64,000 bases of DNA from Kosakonia sacchari. Its GTDB lineage: Bacteria; Pseudomonadota; Gammaproteobacteria; Enterobacterales; Enterobacteriaceae. The stretch covers positions 57,686 through 121,685 of the forward strand of contig FOAY01000017.1 in NCBI GenBank assembly GCA_900109485.1, given 5' to 3'. The translations under genes and the position numbers were made by a program. The notes under the pieces are model-generated. The model was not told the DNA's origin, did no database searches, and saw only the letters and a list, made by a program, of their open reading frames with translations. Positions 8,607-18,221 of the stretch are shown here, piece by piece; position 1 is the stretch's first letter, and each line of letters starts with the position of its first letter.

Positions 8607-9240
8607 GGCTTTACCAGTAAGTGGCTAAGAAATTAAATATTCGTTATTAGAACCACATTTTTCGATGTAGACCATGATGCAAATAAAAACGCTCACGGTG
8701 TCGTAACTACCGCGTATATGCATTATCCATAACAACGAATCTACACTCTGAAAGACCGCTCTGGTGCAGATGGAAATGCTTTTATCATATTAAAAATAGT
8801 GTCATAGCTAATCCGTATGCCATACTTTCGTTTAATAAAGAACCGCCTTCGTATAAAACAAATTATATTAATCTAATAATGGGATTTATCCTAAGCGAAG
8901 GTGTGATTTGAATTATATTCAGCGTGCGCCCGTATTGTAAAACTGACCAGCACAGCCGGGAGTTAACTCGCCGGAATATAAGAAGACCACACACAGCCAT
9001 AAGAGCGCGTCGCGTACTAAATGGGTCGGAAAATGATGACAGTGATTGTAACTGAATATTTATTTTCATGATTTGATGATGATAATCGGTCTAACATTTA
9101 AAGCGCGTTTATTGGTAACTTTTACTGAGTATACGGGGCAGGATTTTCTTGTTTTAATTATTCTTTCCTGTAACAGACCGTTTAATACCGGACACACTAC
9201 ACTTTTGTACTGGTGTTCCATTCACGCAGGAGGCAATGTT
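8607..9240. other. AT-rich stretch without a supported gene
   Basis: About 630 bases between the island end and the glycosylglycerate genes. It is AT-rich. I see no RNA gene and no clear terminator; the only open frames are short and lack coding character. It probably carries the promoter for the genes starting at 9342. Confidence 0.5.
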
Positions 9241-9339
9241 ATGCCCTGATTTCAACACGACCTCTGGCAGCTGACAGACAGGCTGCCACCCGATGATATC
9301 GCGTCAACTCGTTTTCTCTGGATATGCCAGAAGGAGTAA
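9241..9339 (+). pseudogene. Small ORF with a stop at codon 3
   Basis: AGGAGG followed at 7 bases by ATG (9241) would start a 32-codon frame, but codon 3 is TGA (9247-9249). Past it, the frame reads FQHDLWQLTDRLPPDDIAST with a further FLWICQKE and ends in TAA at 9337-9339, overlapping an ATG of the next gene. The good ribosome site and protein-like composition suggest either a nonsense mutation in a small gene or the 3' remnant of an older one. I do not recognise the product. Confidence 0.4.
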
Positions 9340-9341
9340 TG

Positions 9342-10166
9342 ATGATCGGCCTTAATTCCTCCCTGCTGATTATAAGTGACCTTGACGGTTCATTACTGGA
9401 TCACCATGACTACAACTGGAATGCTGCCCGCCAGTGGCTCGCATGCCTGAAACAATTTCGCATCCCGGTAATCATTTGCTCCAGTAAAACTGCAGCAGAG
9501 ATCGTGCCACTACAGGAACAGCTCGGTATCGCGGGTTCGCCGTTTATTGCTGAAAACGGTGCACGTATCGTGATGACGGGGGAGGCCACAGGAGCCGATA
9601 TCCCAGGTGAGGAGTACCGTGTGCTATGCCGGAACCTGGAAGCGCTCAGGAGCCGGTTCTGTTTTACCGGTTTTCATGAGCTAAGCGATGCAGATGTCGC
9701 TGACTGTACAGGCCTGACGCTGGCGGAGGCACATCTCAGCCGCCTGCGCGCTGCGTCGGAAGTGCTGCTATGGCGAGATGATGAACAACGGCTTGAGGAT
9801 TTTCGCATTGCGCTGGCAGGGTATGGGCTTGCCTTAACCCGCGGCGGACGTTTCTGGCATGTCATGCCCGAAGGCTGTGACAAAGGCCATGCACTGCTCC
9901 GGTTGCAGCAACAGCTTGAACAGCAGGAGGGCAAACCACGGATCACGATTGGTTTAGGCGATGGGCCGAACGATGTACCCATGCTGGCGCGCGTCGATTA
10001 TGCGGTAGTGATTAAAGGCGCGGGCACAAAGCCTGTGGTTTTGCCGCGCGCTGACGAAGAACACGTTTATTACACCACCCTTGCTGGCCCGGAAGGCTGG
10101 CGTGAGGGGCTGGATTATTTTTTATTAAACCCTGCCATGGGCGCCAGACCGGAGGATAAACAATGA
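9342..10166 (+). CDS. Mannosyl-/glucosyl-3-phosphoglycerate phosphatase, HAD superfamily (YedP-like)
   Basis: A 274-residue Cof-type HAD phosphatase. Motif I is SDLDGSLLDH (near residue 14), motif II is CSSKTAAE, the lysine is in CDKGHALL, and motif IV is GLGDGPNDVPML. Members of this group dephosphorylate mannosyl- or glucosyl-3-phosphoglycerate to the free glycosylglycerate. AAGGAG (9331-9336) is best spaced for ATG 9342; ATG 9339 is also possible. The stop overlaps the start of the GT81 gene (ATGA at 10163), so synthase and phosphatase are translationally coupled, which supports the pathway. The sugar cannot be settled from this protein alone. Confidence 0.85.
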   Translation: MIGLNSSLLIISDLDGSLLDHHDYNWNAARQWLACLKQFRIPVIICSSKTAAEIVPLQEQLGIAGSPFIAENGARIVMTGEATGADIPGEEYRVLCRNLEALRSRFCFTGFHELSDADVADCTGLTLAEAHLSRLRAASEVLLWRDDEQRLEDFRIALAGYGLALTRGGRFWHVMPEGCDKGHALLRLQQQLEQQEGKPRITIGLGDGPNDVPMLARVDYAVVIKGAGTKPVVLPRADEEHVYYTTLAGPEGWREGLDYFLLNPAMGARPEDKQ

Positions 10167-11383
10167 GTGATTTTTACCAGAATGGTGTACTGACTAACTT
10201 TCACAATCTTACCCGCCGGAGTGTCGAATCGCTGGAAGAGGAGATGGTTCGCTTTGCCCAAAAACGAAAAATGGGGCTGATTCTGCCTGCGCTATTCTCA
10301 GAGCTGGAGGGCCCGGCTATGGATAATATCGTCAGTGAGCTGGCGAAAGTCCCCTGGCTGGAAGAAATTGTGATTGGCCTTGATCGCGCCGATCGCCAGC
10401 AGTTCCTCTTTGCGCGCGAGTTTTTCTCCCGGCTACCGCAGCGGCATCGCATTCTGTGGAATGACGGCCCCCGCCTTAAGCGCCTGGCTGACGAACTGGG
10501 CAAAGAAGGTCTGGCACCAGAACAGCCAGGCAAAGGATGCAACGTCTGGTTCTGTGCGGGTTATACGCTGGCTTCCGATCGCTCGCACTGCGTAGCATTG
10601 CATGATTGCGACATCACCACCTACGAGCGCGGAATGCTGGCGCGCCTGCTGTATCCGCTGGCTAACCCGGCGTTTCAGTATGAGTTCTGCAAGGGGTTTT
10701 ACGCCCGGGCTGAGGGCGGCAAACTGAATGGGCGCGTCGGTCGTTTGCTCGTTGGTCCGCTTTTGCGTTCACTGCAAAAAGTGTATGGCCATTCTGAATA
10801 CCTCGACTACCTCACCAGTTTCCGTTATCCGCTGTCCGGTGAGTTCGCCATGCGCACACGCGTGCTGAACGGCATCAGGATCCCCGGCGACTGGGGATTA
10901 GAGATTGGCGTGTTATCAGAGATCTACAGGAACTACACCACACGTCAGACTTGCCAGGTCGAAATCACCGATAATTACGATCACAAGCATCAGCCATTGG
11001 CGGAGGAAGATGGCACCGGCGGGCTAAAGCGCATGAGTAATGACATTGTGCAGTCGCTGCTGCGCAAGCTGGCAACCATGGGGGTACCACTTACCGGCGA
11101 TTCGTTTCGCGTGCTGAAAGCGACGTACTATCGCAATGCGCTGGATATGATGGAGATCTACAACCACGAAGCGATAATGAATGGCCTCAGTTTTGACCGG
11201 CATGTTGAAGAGGCGGCGGTGGAAATGTTTACCCAGGCAATCCTTGATGCAGGGGAGTCATTTATTAAACGGCCGAACGAGAAACCCTTCATACCCAGCT
11301 GGAGCCGTGTTCAGTCCGCTTTTCCGGATATCCTGCAACGTATCAGGCAGGCAGTGGAAGAGGATAATAGAGGGAATGTCTGA
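10163..11383 (+). CDS. GT81-family glucosyl-3-phosphoglycerate synthase (GpgS-like)
   Basis: A 406-residue GT-A glycosyltransferase expected to join a nucleotide-activated sugar to 3-phosphoglycerate. Supporting blocks are GKGCNVWFCAGYTLA, the metal-binding HDCDITTY (DxD-like, near residue 150) and IPGDWGLEIGVLSE (near residue 237), which is typical of the GpgS group. It pairs with the phosphatase immediately upstream; together they would make a glucosylglycerate- or mannosylglycerate-type compatible solute. It is convergent with the sigma-54 regulator gene; no strong terminator is visible between them. Confidence 0.8.
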   Translation: MSDFYQNGVLTNFHNLTRRSVESLEEEMVRFAQKRKMGLILPALFSELEGPAMDNIVSELAKVPWLEEIVIGLDRADRQQFLFAREFFSRLPQRHRILWNDGPRLKRLADELGKEGLAPEQPGKGCNVWFCAGYTLASDRSHCVALHDCDITTYERGMLARLLYPLANPAFQYEFCKGFYARAEGGKLNGRVGRLLVGPLLRSLQKVYGHSEYLDYLTSFRYPLSGEFAMRTRVLNGIRIPGDWGLEIGVLSEIYRNYTTRQTCQVEITDNYDHKHQPLAEEDGTGGLKRMSNDIVQSLLRKLATMGVPLTGDSFRVLKATYYRNALDMMEIYNHEAIMNGLSFDRHVEEAAVEMFTQAILDAGESFIKRPNEKPFIPSWSRVQSAFPDILQRIRQAVEEDNRGNV

Positions 11384-11519
11384 TCTTCCACACGAGCAAT
11401 AACGCATCCTCTGTTCCTGTTCCTCATGAATCAGGCATCAAAAACCCGCTTCCGGCGAAGGGCTATCGTTTTGGGCGGGTCACTGTTTTATCCCGGGTGC
11501 ACACCGGCAATAAATCACT

Positions 11520-13004
11520 TCAATCGACGGCGCGGTCCGATTTAAAACCGTGCGCTTGCAGTTTGCGGACTATCGTTGGTTGCGCCACGCCAAGCCGGAT
11601 GGCAATTGAATAAGTCGTTTTATGCTGCTCGCGCGCAAGCCGCAACACGTTTCGTTCTACCTGCGCAAGCATACTTTTAAGCGTAGAACCGGTTTGCAAC
11701 TGGGCACGACACCAACTGTTCAACACATCTTCAGCGGGCAAACCTGCTGTGGGCAAGGGGTCTTGTTGAGGCGTGGTGTCATTTTGTGCAAGCCAACTGT
11801 TAACGGTCGCTGTATCAACGAAATTATCATCCTGGCAGATATACATATATTCCAGAAAGTTACGCAGTTCGCGCACGTTGCCTGGCCAGTCGTACGCAGC
11901 AAGCTGCGCAATGCCCGCATCGTCGAAGCGAATAATCCGCCGATAGTGTTTGTCGAATTCCCGCGAATAGAAATCCAGCAGCAAAGGAATATCATCGCGG
12001 CGATGGCGCAGCGCGGGTGTCTGCATCGGGATTAAGTTGAGGCGGTAATAGAGGTCTTTACGGAACGTCCCTTTGCGGATCTTTTCCTGTAGATCGACGT
12101 TGGTAGCCGCAATGATTCGTACATCAAGTTGCAGCGTTCCCATTCCCCCTACACGTTGCACCACTTTATCCTGCAATACCCGCAGCAATTTCGATTGCGC
12201 TTCCCAGGACATTTCGCCAATTTCGTCCAGAAATAGCGTACCGCCGTTGGCTTGCTCAAACACGCCCGGTTTGCCGCGTGCCAGAGCGCCGGTAAAGGCG
12301 CCTTTTTCATAACCAAACAGCTCGCTCTCCAGCAGCGTGGCAGGAATGGCCGCGCAGTTAATTTTCACGAAGGGCTTATCGCGACGTGGGCTGAGCTGTT
12401 GCAGCATGGTGGCGACCACATCTTTACCGGTACCGGACTCACCGGTGATCAACACCGATGCATCAATCGGCGCGACTTTTATGATCAGCCGTTTCAGCTT
12501 CACCATCGCTTCGCTGGCGCCAATCAACGGCACTGGCGTAACCGGAGAGGGCAGCGGCTCGCTACGATTCACCGGCGCACGAACAAAAGAGGAGAGCGGG
12601 CGCAGCGGGTAGTCAAAATGCCGGTTCAGGCGCTGAAAAAAGGAGTCCACGTACATAATAGAGACGACATTCTTCACGCTATGCTGGGCATCGTAGATGG
12701 GCCGTCCGGAGACAAATGCGCTCTTGTCCGGAAGCAGATGGTGGCTGAGCACCTCAATCGCTTCCCGCTGCTCATGCAGCACGCGCATGGTGATGGCCTG
12801 ATTGAAATATTTGCCCTCTTTAATAATGTCGCCCACGCTGCGACCAATCAGTTTCTCTTTGTCGACAATGGGATTTTCCGCCAGATAGGCGAGATTGACG
12901 TAACGCGTAACGCCGTGTGAGTCGGTCACATAGATGGGGCATTCGAGGTGGTCGAGAATTTCCTTATAATTGATGTCCGAAGGGTTATCCAGCGTTACGT
13001 TCAT
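11520..13004 (-). CDS. Sigma-54-dependent transcriptional activator with PAS sensor
   Basis: A 494-residue enhancer-binding protein. A PAS-type sensor occupies about residues 12-125 ([21 protein letters not shown]). The AAA+ domain has Walker A GESGTGKD (188-195), the sigma-54-contacting GAFTGA (235-240) and Walker [11 protein letters not shown] Fis-type helix-turn-helix ends the protein ([19 protein letters not shown]). ATG 13004 follows a purine-rich site; the frame is open further upstream but without domain support. The gene is divergent from the transporter-flavoprotein operon, whose promoter has a -24/-12 element, and similar elements precede the NrfC and apbE genes. It is therefore the likely activator of the whole block. 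The PAS domain suggests control by a small ligand or redox state; the signal is unknown. Confidence 0.92.
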   Translation of the reverse strand: MNVTLDNPSDINYKEILDHLECPIYVTDSHGVTRYVNLAYLAENPIVDKEKLIGRSVGDIIKEGKYFNQAITMRVLHEQREAIEVLSHHLLPDKSAFVSGRPIYDAQHSVKNVVSIMYVDSFFQRLNRHFDYPLRPLSSFVRAPVNRSEPLPSPVTPVPLIGASEAMVKLKRLIIKVAPIDASVLITGESGTGKDVVATMLQQLSPRRDKPFVKINCAAIPATLLESELFGYEKGAFTGALARGKPGVFEQANGGTLFLDEIGEMSWEAQSKLLRVLQDKVVQRVGGMGTLQLDVRIIAATNVDLQEKIRKGTFRKDLYYRLNLIPMQTPALRHRRDDIPLLLDFYSREFDKHYRRIIRFDDAGIAQLAAYDWPGNVRELRNFLEYMYICQDDNFVDTATVNSWLAQNDTTPQQDPLPTAGLPAEDVLNSWCRAQLQTGSTLKSMLAQVERNVLRLAREQHKTTYSIAIRLGVAQPTIVRKLQAHGFKSDRAVD

Positions 13005-13040
13005 CCTCTTTCCCCCGCTTAGAAACAGAACCGTATTACT

Positions 13041-13056
13041 GATAGCGCACTGTATC
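13041..13056. promoter_or_regulatory. Candidate activator-binding site 1 (enhancer)
   Basis: GATA-N8-TATC, a 16-base imperfect palindrome about 200 bases upstream of the predicted sigma-54 start site. It shares its outer half-sites with the elements at 13112-13127 and 20038-20053. Confidence 0.35.
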
Positions 13057-13111
13057 GCCAATGTGGGAGGCAGGAATGTTAAGTACTGCATGAAATAACC
13101 ACATAAACATT

Positions 13112-13127
13112 GATACAAAATCGCATC
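13112..13127. promoter_or_regulatory. Candidate activator-binding site 2 (enhancer)
   Basis: GATACAAAATCGCATC, about 135 bases upstream of the predicted sigma-54 start, a usual enhancer distance. It matches 13 of 16 bases of the minus-strand element at 20038-20053. Confidence 0.45.
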
Positions 13128-13221
13128 GGTTTCCCCCTCTTTTCCTGCCTGATGACTTCCTTTTTGCAATTTATGTTTTTAACTTGCTGATATTTATAAT
13201 TTTAATTTCATTATGCATAAA

Positions 13222-13237
13222 CGGCATAGGGATTGCT
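13222..13237 (+). promoter_or_regulatory. Sigma-54 promoter of the transporter-flavoprotein operon
   Basis: CGGCATAGGGATTGCT: GG (13223-13224), exactly 10 bases, GC (13235-13236), with GGCAT and TTGCT agreeing with the consensus TGGCAC-N5-TTGCW. Transcription would start near 13248, just upstream of the ATG at 13272. The -24 element overlaps the 19-base motif (13211-13229) shared with the 22.2-kb operon. Confidence 0.8.
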
Positions 13238-13271
13238 TTCACCGCTAAAACACCAGCGAAAGGGGAAAGCA

Positions 13272-14684
13272 ATGCGAGAAGCTGTGCCATTCATTCAGCA
13301 GCGGTCATCTGTTGGCTACATCCCTTTGCTGACGGCTCTCACTTTTCTGATCCAGTCCAGCGACACCTCCTTGCTCTATTTGTCATTGCCGACAATTGCC
13401 CAGGCGTTGCACGTGCCGCTACGTGCGATGGATGGGCTGGTGCTCAGTTACCTGGCCGCTGTGGTGCTCGCGACACCGTGTAGCCCGTGGCTGATGGCCC
13501 GTTATGGCGAGAGGAAAGTTTATCTGCTGGCTTTGTGCGTATTTATGCTGGCGGCGCTCGGTTGCTCACGCGCCGCCAGTCTCCCGGCTTTGTGCTTGTG
13601 GCGACTGGCGCAAGGAAGCGGCGGGGCATTGATGGTGGCGGCCGCACGGGTACTGCTGCTCAAAACCGTAGCGGAAGATCAGCAGGCGCGGCAACTCAAT
13701 CGTGTCACCGCTATTGGACTTCTGGGGACGCTATTAGGCCCGGTATGCGGTGGAATTAGTCTGGCGCTGATGCCCTGGCGCGGCCTCTTTTTACTGCCGC
13801 TGCCATTGTGCCTGTTGTGTCTGCTCAGTTGCCGGTCTTTCGCCATCGACGGAGCGCCTTCTGAAGCACCTTTCGATCTTGGCAGTTACCTGCTGAGTGC
13901 TCCCGCGTTATTGCTCTGTCTGGGGGGGATTACCCCGGTGGGCCGCGAGCTACTGGCACCGGTCGGTTGGCTGCCAATAACGGTGATGATCGGAGGGCTG
14001 ACTGCCATCACGTTATGGCGTCTTGCGCAGCGACCGCAAGGCGGGCTGTTCGACAGTGCCCTGCTGGCGCACCGCGACTATCGCATCAGCCTGGCGGGTA
14101 ACGTACTGGTGCGAATTTGCCTCTCTTCAACGCCGCTGCTGTTGTCGATGTGCATACAGACAACACCGCATGCGACTACCACAGCCGCTTCGCTGGCGCT
14201 GCTGTGCTTCGCAGGTGGCGCGCTCAGCGTGCGTCTGTTTCTCAACCGGGCACTGGAACGGTTTGGTTATCGTCGGCTATTAACCCACGGCTGCTTAGTG
14301 GGCGCAGCACTACTGGCAGCACTCTCCATACCGGGATTTGACCAGACATTGATGTTTGTCCTGGGCCTGTCCTTTGGCCTGGGCGTGACCAGTTCGGCGA
14401 TTTACTGCTGTCTGAACACGCTGGCGTTTTCCGCGCTGAATGACGAGAGCTACGGGGCGGGCAACAGCCTGCTGACGCTGGTGCAGTTGCTGTCAATGAT
14501 GCTGGGCATCGCTATCAGTTTTGCTTTTCTCGCCTATCACAACGTTGCTCAACCACAACACGTGTCCGGAGGTTATGGCGCCCTGTTTCGTTTGATGGCG
14601 TGCGGCCTGGCGCTGAGCGCCGCGTTGTTTAGCCGACTGGATAAAGCGCAAGGGATCCGCCGTCAGGCCACAGCCCGACGGTGA
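13272..14684 (+). CDS. MFS transporter (DHA2-like)
   Basis: Inner-membrane transporter of 470 residues with 12-14 hydrophobic segments and the MFS loop motif (ARYGERKVY, near residue 80). AGGGG precedes ATG 13272, and this start lies just downstream of the predicted sigma-54 start site, which excludes the longer frame beginning at 13233. First gene of the operon with the flavoprotein and probably the porin. Its resemblance is to the drug:H+ antiporter 2 type, but the company it keeps suggests movement of the substrate or product of the flavoprotein. Confidence 0.8.
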   Translation: MREAVPFIQQRSSVGYIPLLTALTFLIQSSDTSLLYLSLPTIAQALHVPLRAMDGLVLSYLAAVVLATPCSPWLMARYGERKVYLLALCVFMLAALGCSRAASLPALCLWRLAQGSGGALMVAAARVLLLKTVAEDQQARQLNRVTAIGLLGTLLGPVCGGISLALMPWRGLFLLPLPLCLLCLLSCRSFAIDGAPSEAPFDLGSYLLSAPALLLCLGGITPVGRELLAPVGWLPITVMIGGLTAITLWRLAQRPQGGLFDSALLAHRDYRISLAGNVLVRICLSSTPLLLSMCIQTTPHATTTAASLALLCFAGGALSVRLFLNRALERFGYRRLLTHGCLVGAALLAALSIPGFDQTLMFVLGLSFGLGVTSSAIYCCLNTLAFSALNDESYGAGNSLLTLVQLLSMMLGIAISFAFLAYHNVAQPQHVSGGYGALFRLMACGLALSAALFSRLDKAQGIRRQATARR

Positions 14685-14729
14685 GTAAGAGAGTTTTGTC
14701 TCACTGGAATAACGCATAAAGGTAGAAAT

Positions 14730-16607
14730 ATGGAACATCAAAACGTACTACAAAAACGGTGGCCCTGCGTGGCGGGTCTTTGGCTGGGACTGTCACTACT
14801 GACCTTTGCCAGCACGGCGTGGGCCGACATCGTCCCGGGGGAATACAGTGCTTCGGCACAGGGTAAAGAGAGCCCGGTTAATGTCACGCTGAGCGTTGAC
14901 AAAGACGGCAAAATCACACAGCTAACGGTGGATGCCTCCCATGAAACGCCAGAACTGGGCGGCGTGGCAGGAAAAGAAGTCGGCAAAGCCATTCTCGAAC
15001 AACAGAGCCTGAATGTGGACGGCATGACCGGTGCAACGGAAACCAGCAACGCGGTGAAAAAAGCCGCAGCGGCAGCGCTGACGCAGGCGGGCGCAGATCC
15101 GGGCGCCTATAGCCAGGCTAAAGCGAAAGCGGCGGTCGCCGATCAGAGCATCACTACCGATGTGGTGGTGGTGGGCGGCGGGGCATCCGGCACGGCGGCG
15201 GCTCTCGCGGCGGCGGAATCCGGCGCGAAAGTGCTGGTGGTAGAAAAAGCGCCCGCCGTCGGCGGCGCAGGTAAAATTGCCAGCGGTTTGTTCGCCGTCG
15301 GTTCCTCGCTGGAGCGCCAGAAAAAGCTCACCTTTACAACGGATGAACTCTTCCACCGGCTGGTGGATTACAACCACTATTTAACTAACGGCCCGCTCAC
15401 CCGCGCGGTGGTGGATAAGTCGGCTTCAACCGTCGACTGGCTGATGAAATACGGTGTGGATCTGTACCTCTCTGACGAAAATACTCAGCAGGCGCATAAC
15501 GCCGATCCCATCAAGTGGCGCATCTATCACCACTATAAAGACAGCGCCGCCGCCTTCACCAATATGTACAAGCATCTGGAGGAGATGGGCGGGCAACTGA
15601 TGACGCGTACCACCGGCAAAGCGCTGCTGAAGGATGAGCAGGGCAGAGTTGTTGGCCTGATCGCCGAAACGGCCGATGGCGGCAAACTGACGGTTCATGC
15701 GAAAGCGGTCATTGTCGCTACCGGCGGGTACGGCGCGAACATGAAAATGCTGACCAGCAACATGCTGACCAGCAATATCTCATCGCTGGCATGGGCCAAT
15801 CAGGGAGAAGGCGTGAAAATGGCATGGGAAGCTGGTGCTGCGAAATGGGAAACCCAGTCAGCCTTGCTGCATGCCACCAAACTGGTGGGGGTGGATCCGA
15901 CCAAAGCGACCGGTTTCAACGACAGCTTATTGATCCGCGTGTTGAAAACGCCGCTGCTGTGGCTGGATCGTTCCGGGGAGCGTTTTGTCGACGAGTCGCT
16001 GGTGTATGACACTGCGATGTGGGCGAACGCGGCTTATTCTGTAGGCGGTAACTATTTCATTGTGGTGGACACTCCCACGCTACAAGCCTTCAGCAAAGGT
16101 AAGCTGCCGTTTGAAGTCTCCGGTGCGGGCGCACCTAACCCGACCGGCAATGGCGACTTTGTCGCGCTGGTCGAGCAGGGAGTGAAAAATGGCACGATCT
16201 ATAAAGGCGCAACGCTGGATGAATTAGCCGCCAGTAGCGGCATGCAGGCATCGCGTCTGAAAGCGTCCGTCGAACGCTATAACGCCGCCATCAAAGCCAA
16301 AAAAGACAATGAATTCGGCAAAAAACCGACGTTCCTCGCGTTTAACGTCGCCAGTGGCCCTTATTACGCGCTGGCGTCCGAAGTTGTCAGCCTCAGCTCC
16401 ACGGGCGGCGTACGGGTGAATGAGCAACTCGAAGCCACCGATCAGAATATGCAGCCCATCCCCGGTCTGTACGTGGTGGGCAACAACGCGGGCGGCTTCT
16501 TCGGTTCTCCGGCGTATCCCCCTTATCAGGGGCTGGCGCTGGGCTTTGCCTATAACTCAGGTCGTATCGCTGGCGAACATGCCGCGCAGTTCGTCAAACA
16601 ACGCTGA
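14730..16607 (+). CDS. Secreted FMN/FAD flavoprotein reductase of the fumarate/urocanate reductase family
   Basis: A 625-residue periplasmic oxidoreductase. A signal peptide ends near ASTAWA (about residue 32). An FMN-binding domain follows with the flavinylation motif DGMTGAT (97-103), in which Thr103 would receive FMN from ApbE. The FAD domain starts at VVVVGGGASG (145-154). No CxxCH haem motif is present, unlike Shewanella flavocytochrome c. As I recall that enzyme, its fumarate-gripping residues lie in HHTMGG and NRLGGNA and its Arg proton donor follows the GERF block. Here these positions read SSTGG (556-560), YPPYQG (596-601) and Y426-D427. I infer a substrate other than fumarate, perhaps an enone or a different enoate. 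ApbE and an NrfC/NrfD-type quinol dehydrogenase are encoded nearby. Confidence 0.85.
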   Translation: MEHQNVLQKRWPCVAGLWLGLSLLTFASTAWADIVPGEYSASAQGKESPVNVTLSVDKDGKITQLTVDASHETPELGGVAGKEVGKAILEQQSLNVDGMTGATETSNAVKKAAAAALTQAGADPGAYSQAKAKAAVADQSITTDVVVVGGGASGTAAALAAAESGAKVLVVEKAPAVGGAGKIASGLFAVGSSLERQKKLTFTTDELFHRLVDYNHYLTNGPLTRAVVDKSASTVDWLMKYGVDLYLSDENTQQAHNADPIKWRIYHHYKDSAAAFTNMYKHLEEMGGQLMTRTTGKALLKDEQGRVVGLIAETADGGKLTVHAKAVIVATGGYGANMKMLTSNMLTSNISSLAWANQGEGVKMAWEAGAAKWETQSALLHATKLVGVDPTKATGFNDSLLIRVLKTPLLWLDRSGERFVDESLVYDTAMWANAAYSVGGNYFIVVDTPTLQAFSKGKLPFEVSGAGAPNPTGNGDFVALVEQGVKNGTIYKGATLDELAASSGMQASRLKASVERYNAAIKAKKDNEFGKKPTFLAFNVASGPYYALASEVVSLSSTGGVRVNEQLEATDQNMQPIPGLYVVGNNAGGFFGSPAYPPYQGLALGFAYNSGRIAGEHAAQFVKQR

Positions 16608-16619
16608 TTATAAAATACA

Positions 16620-16660
16620 CGGCGCCCGTCATGCGTGCGCCGTGACAGAGATCCTCAGAG
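16620..16660 (+). terminator. Hairpin after the flavoprotein gene
   Basis: CGGCGC / GCGCCG inverted repeat shortly after the stop codon, without a good T tract. It may only attenuate read-through to the porin. A second inverted repeat, TCTCATT / AATGAGA at about 16790-16809, lies right before the porin start. Confidence 0.35.
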
Positions 16661-16816
16661 ACGGAAACCAACGCTGTGGGCGATGGGATTATCGAAATGA
16701 GTTTTGATTTTTTTCACCCTCTGGAACAGTCAGAAAAAAATTAAAGAAGCACTCGGACGTTTTCGGTCAACGCTGACCGGTTGTTTGCGTCTCATTGTTG
16801 GTAATGAGACAGAATC

Positions 16817-18187
16817 ATGAAAATTACACCCCGCAATATCTGGATAAGAATGTTATTTTCCGGCGCATTACTCAGTGGACTTGTTAGCACCGATGCGCAG
16901 GCGGTTGAACCGGATACCAGCGAGCTGCCGCTGTCGGATGCTGGTGCATGGCTGAAAACGCATGGCGTGACGCCGCATATTATGGCCACGCAGTTCTGGC
17001 TGGGTAACCCCAGCGCCGGTACCAGCACCAATGAGCAGCAAAGCTATACCATGTTGTTCGCCGGTGCCGATTTTGATTTAGAGAAGATGGGCGCGATTCC
17101 CGGCGGCAGCATCCACTTTATGCAGCTATGGGTGCCATTTAGCAGCAACCTGGGCTATGGCAACAGCGCTGGCGGCATGCTGGCGGGCGATCCGCCGCCG
17201 TACATTCCCAAGGTCGCGCACCTGCTGCGTTTTAGTTATCAGCAGAAATTCCTCAATGACCGTTTGTCGTTTGAAGTGGGTAAGAGCAACCCGGGGCAGT
17301 TTATGGGGTTCAGCAACTGCAACGTGGCGGAAAGTTGTGTCAACACGGTACTGAATAAAACCGCCGTGTTTGGCCCGGCGCCTTACGCCGGTTGGGGAGC
17401 TATCGCCACTTGGCACGTGACGAATCAGCTGGAATCCAATATCGGCGCGTGGCGTACGTACCATGCCTTCCCGTTCACTAATGGATGGGAACGTTGGGAC
17501 GACGATTATGACAGCGGCAGCACGTTATGGGTCGCTAATCTTGCGCGGCGCGTATCCTGGCAGCAAGAGGCGTATCCGCTTACCTGGGAAGCGCTGGGTT
17601 TCTACAACAATCTCGACTACGACGATGTCTACTACACCGTTAACGGTACCTCGAAAGTGACGGATACCAGCTCCGCTGTGCGCAGCCATCATGGCGTGTC
17701 CGGCTTCTACCTGACGGCGAAAAAAGCCATCTGGCGGCGCGATGGCGGCGCAGACAGCACGAATCCTGCACCCAGCGCCATCAGCCTGCATGCCAGCGTG
17801 ACGCAAACGCTGCAATCGGATGCCTACACCGGTATCTCAACGCTTGCCGACACCGGGCTTATCTGGCAGGGGCCGTGGCAAAGCCGCCCGCTGGACAGTT
17901 ACGGTTTGACCTTTCGCTGGGGGCGTTTCACCGCCAGTGAACAGCGCTATTTGCAGGATATGTTCAACGCACAAGGCGGCAGCGGCTGGCAGGTTCCGCG
18001 CAACGAGTATCAGCTCAGCATTGATGCCGCTTTCGCCATTACTCCGGCGCTGAATGTGAAATTGAGCGGTGCGCGAACCTGGAACAACACCAACTGGCAA
18101 TACGTCTACAGCAGCGTGAAGCCGGAAAACGGCTACACCTTCTGGCTACAGGCCACGGTTTTTGTGGATAAGTTACTCGGGCTGTAA
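16817..18187 (+). CDS. OprB-type outer-membrane porin
   Basis: A 456-residue outer-membrane beta-barrel with a signal peptide (cleavage near TDAQA, residue 29), many alternating aromatic/polar strands and carbohydrate-porin-like blocks (FEVGKSNPGQFMGFSNC, GWGAIATWHV, LTFRWGRF). It ends in a hydrophobic strand with terminal Leu rather than the more usual Phe. OprB-type porins pass sugars and other small solutes. Lying after the transporter and the periplasmic flavoprotein, it probably admits their substrate. A strong terminator follows. Confidence 0.8.
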   Translation: MKITPRNIWIRMLFSGALLSGLVSTDAQAVEPDTSELPLSDAGAWLKTHGVTPHIMATQFWLGNPSAGTSTNEQQSYTMLFAGADFDLEKMGAIPGGSIHFMQLWVPFSSNLGYGNSAGGMLAGDPPPYIPKVAHLLRFSYQQKFLNDRLSFEVGKSNPGQFMGFSNCNVAESCVNTVLNKTAVFGPAPYAGWGAIATWHVTNQLESNIGAWRTYHAFPFTNGWERWDDDYDSGSTLWVANLARRVSWQQEAYPLTWEALGFYNNLDYDDVYYTVNGTSKVTDTSSAVRSHHGVSGFYLTAKKAIWRRDGGADSTNPAPSAISLHASVTQTLQSDAYTGISTLADTGLIWQGPWQSRPLDSYGLTFRWGRFTASEQRYLQDMFNAQGGSGWQVPRNEYQLSIDAAFAITPALNVKLSGARTWNNTNWQYVYSSVKPENGYTFWLQATVFVDKLLGL

Positions 18188-18194
18188 ATGGACC

Positions 18195-18221
18195 AGGCGG
18201 GGCGATCCCCCGCCTTTTTTT
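18195..18221. terminator. Terminator between the porin and the NrfD gene
   Basis: Stem GGCGGGG / CCCCGCC with loop CGAT, followed by seven T on the plus strand. It serves the porin transcript and touches the stop codon of the convergent NrfD gene. Confidence 0.85.

Noticed and set aside
8863..9069. 68-codon frame on the minus strand in the AT-rich stretch
   Set aside because: No ribosome site, no hydrophobic or motif pattern that supports a real protein, and the flanking DNA shows no operon context.
14730..16607. Simple label of fumarate reductase or flavocytochrome c
   Set aside because: No haem motifs are present and the residues expected to bind fumarate are replaced; only the fold and cofactors are supported.
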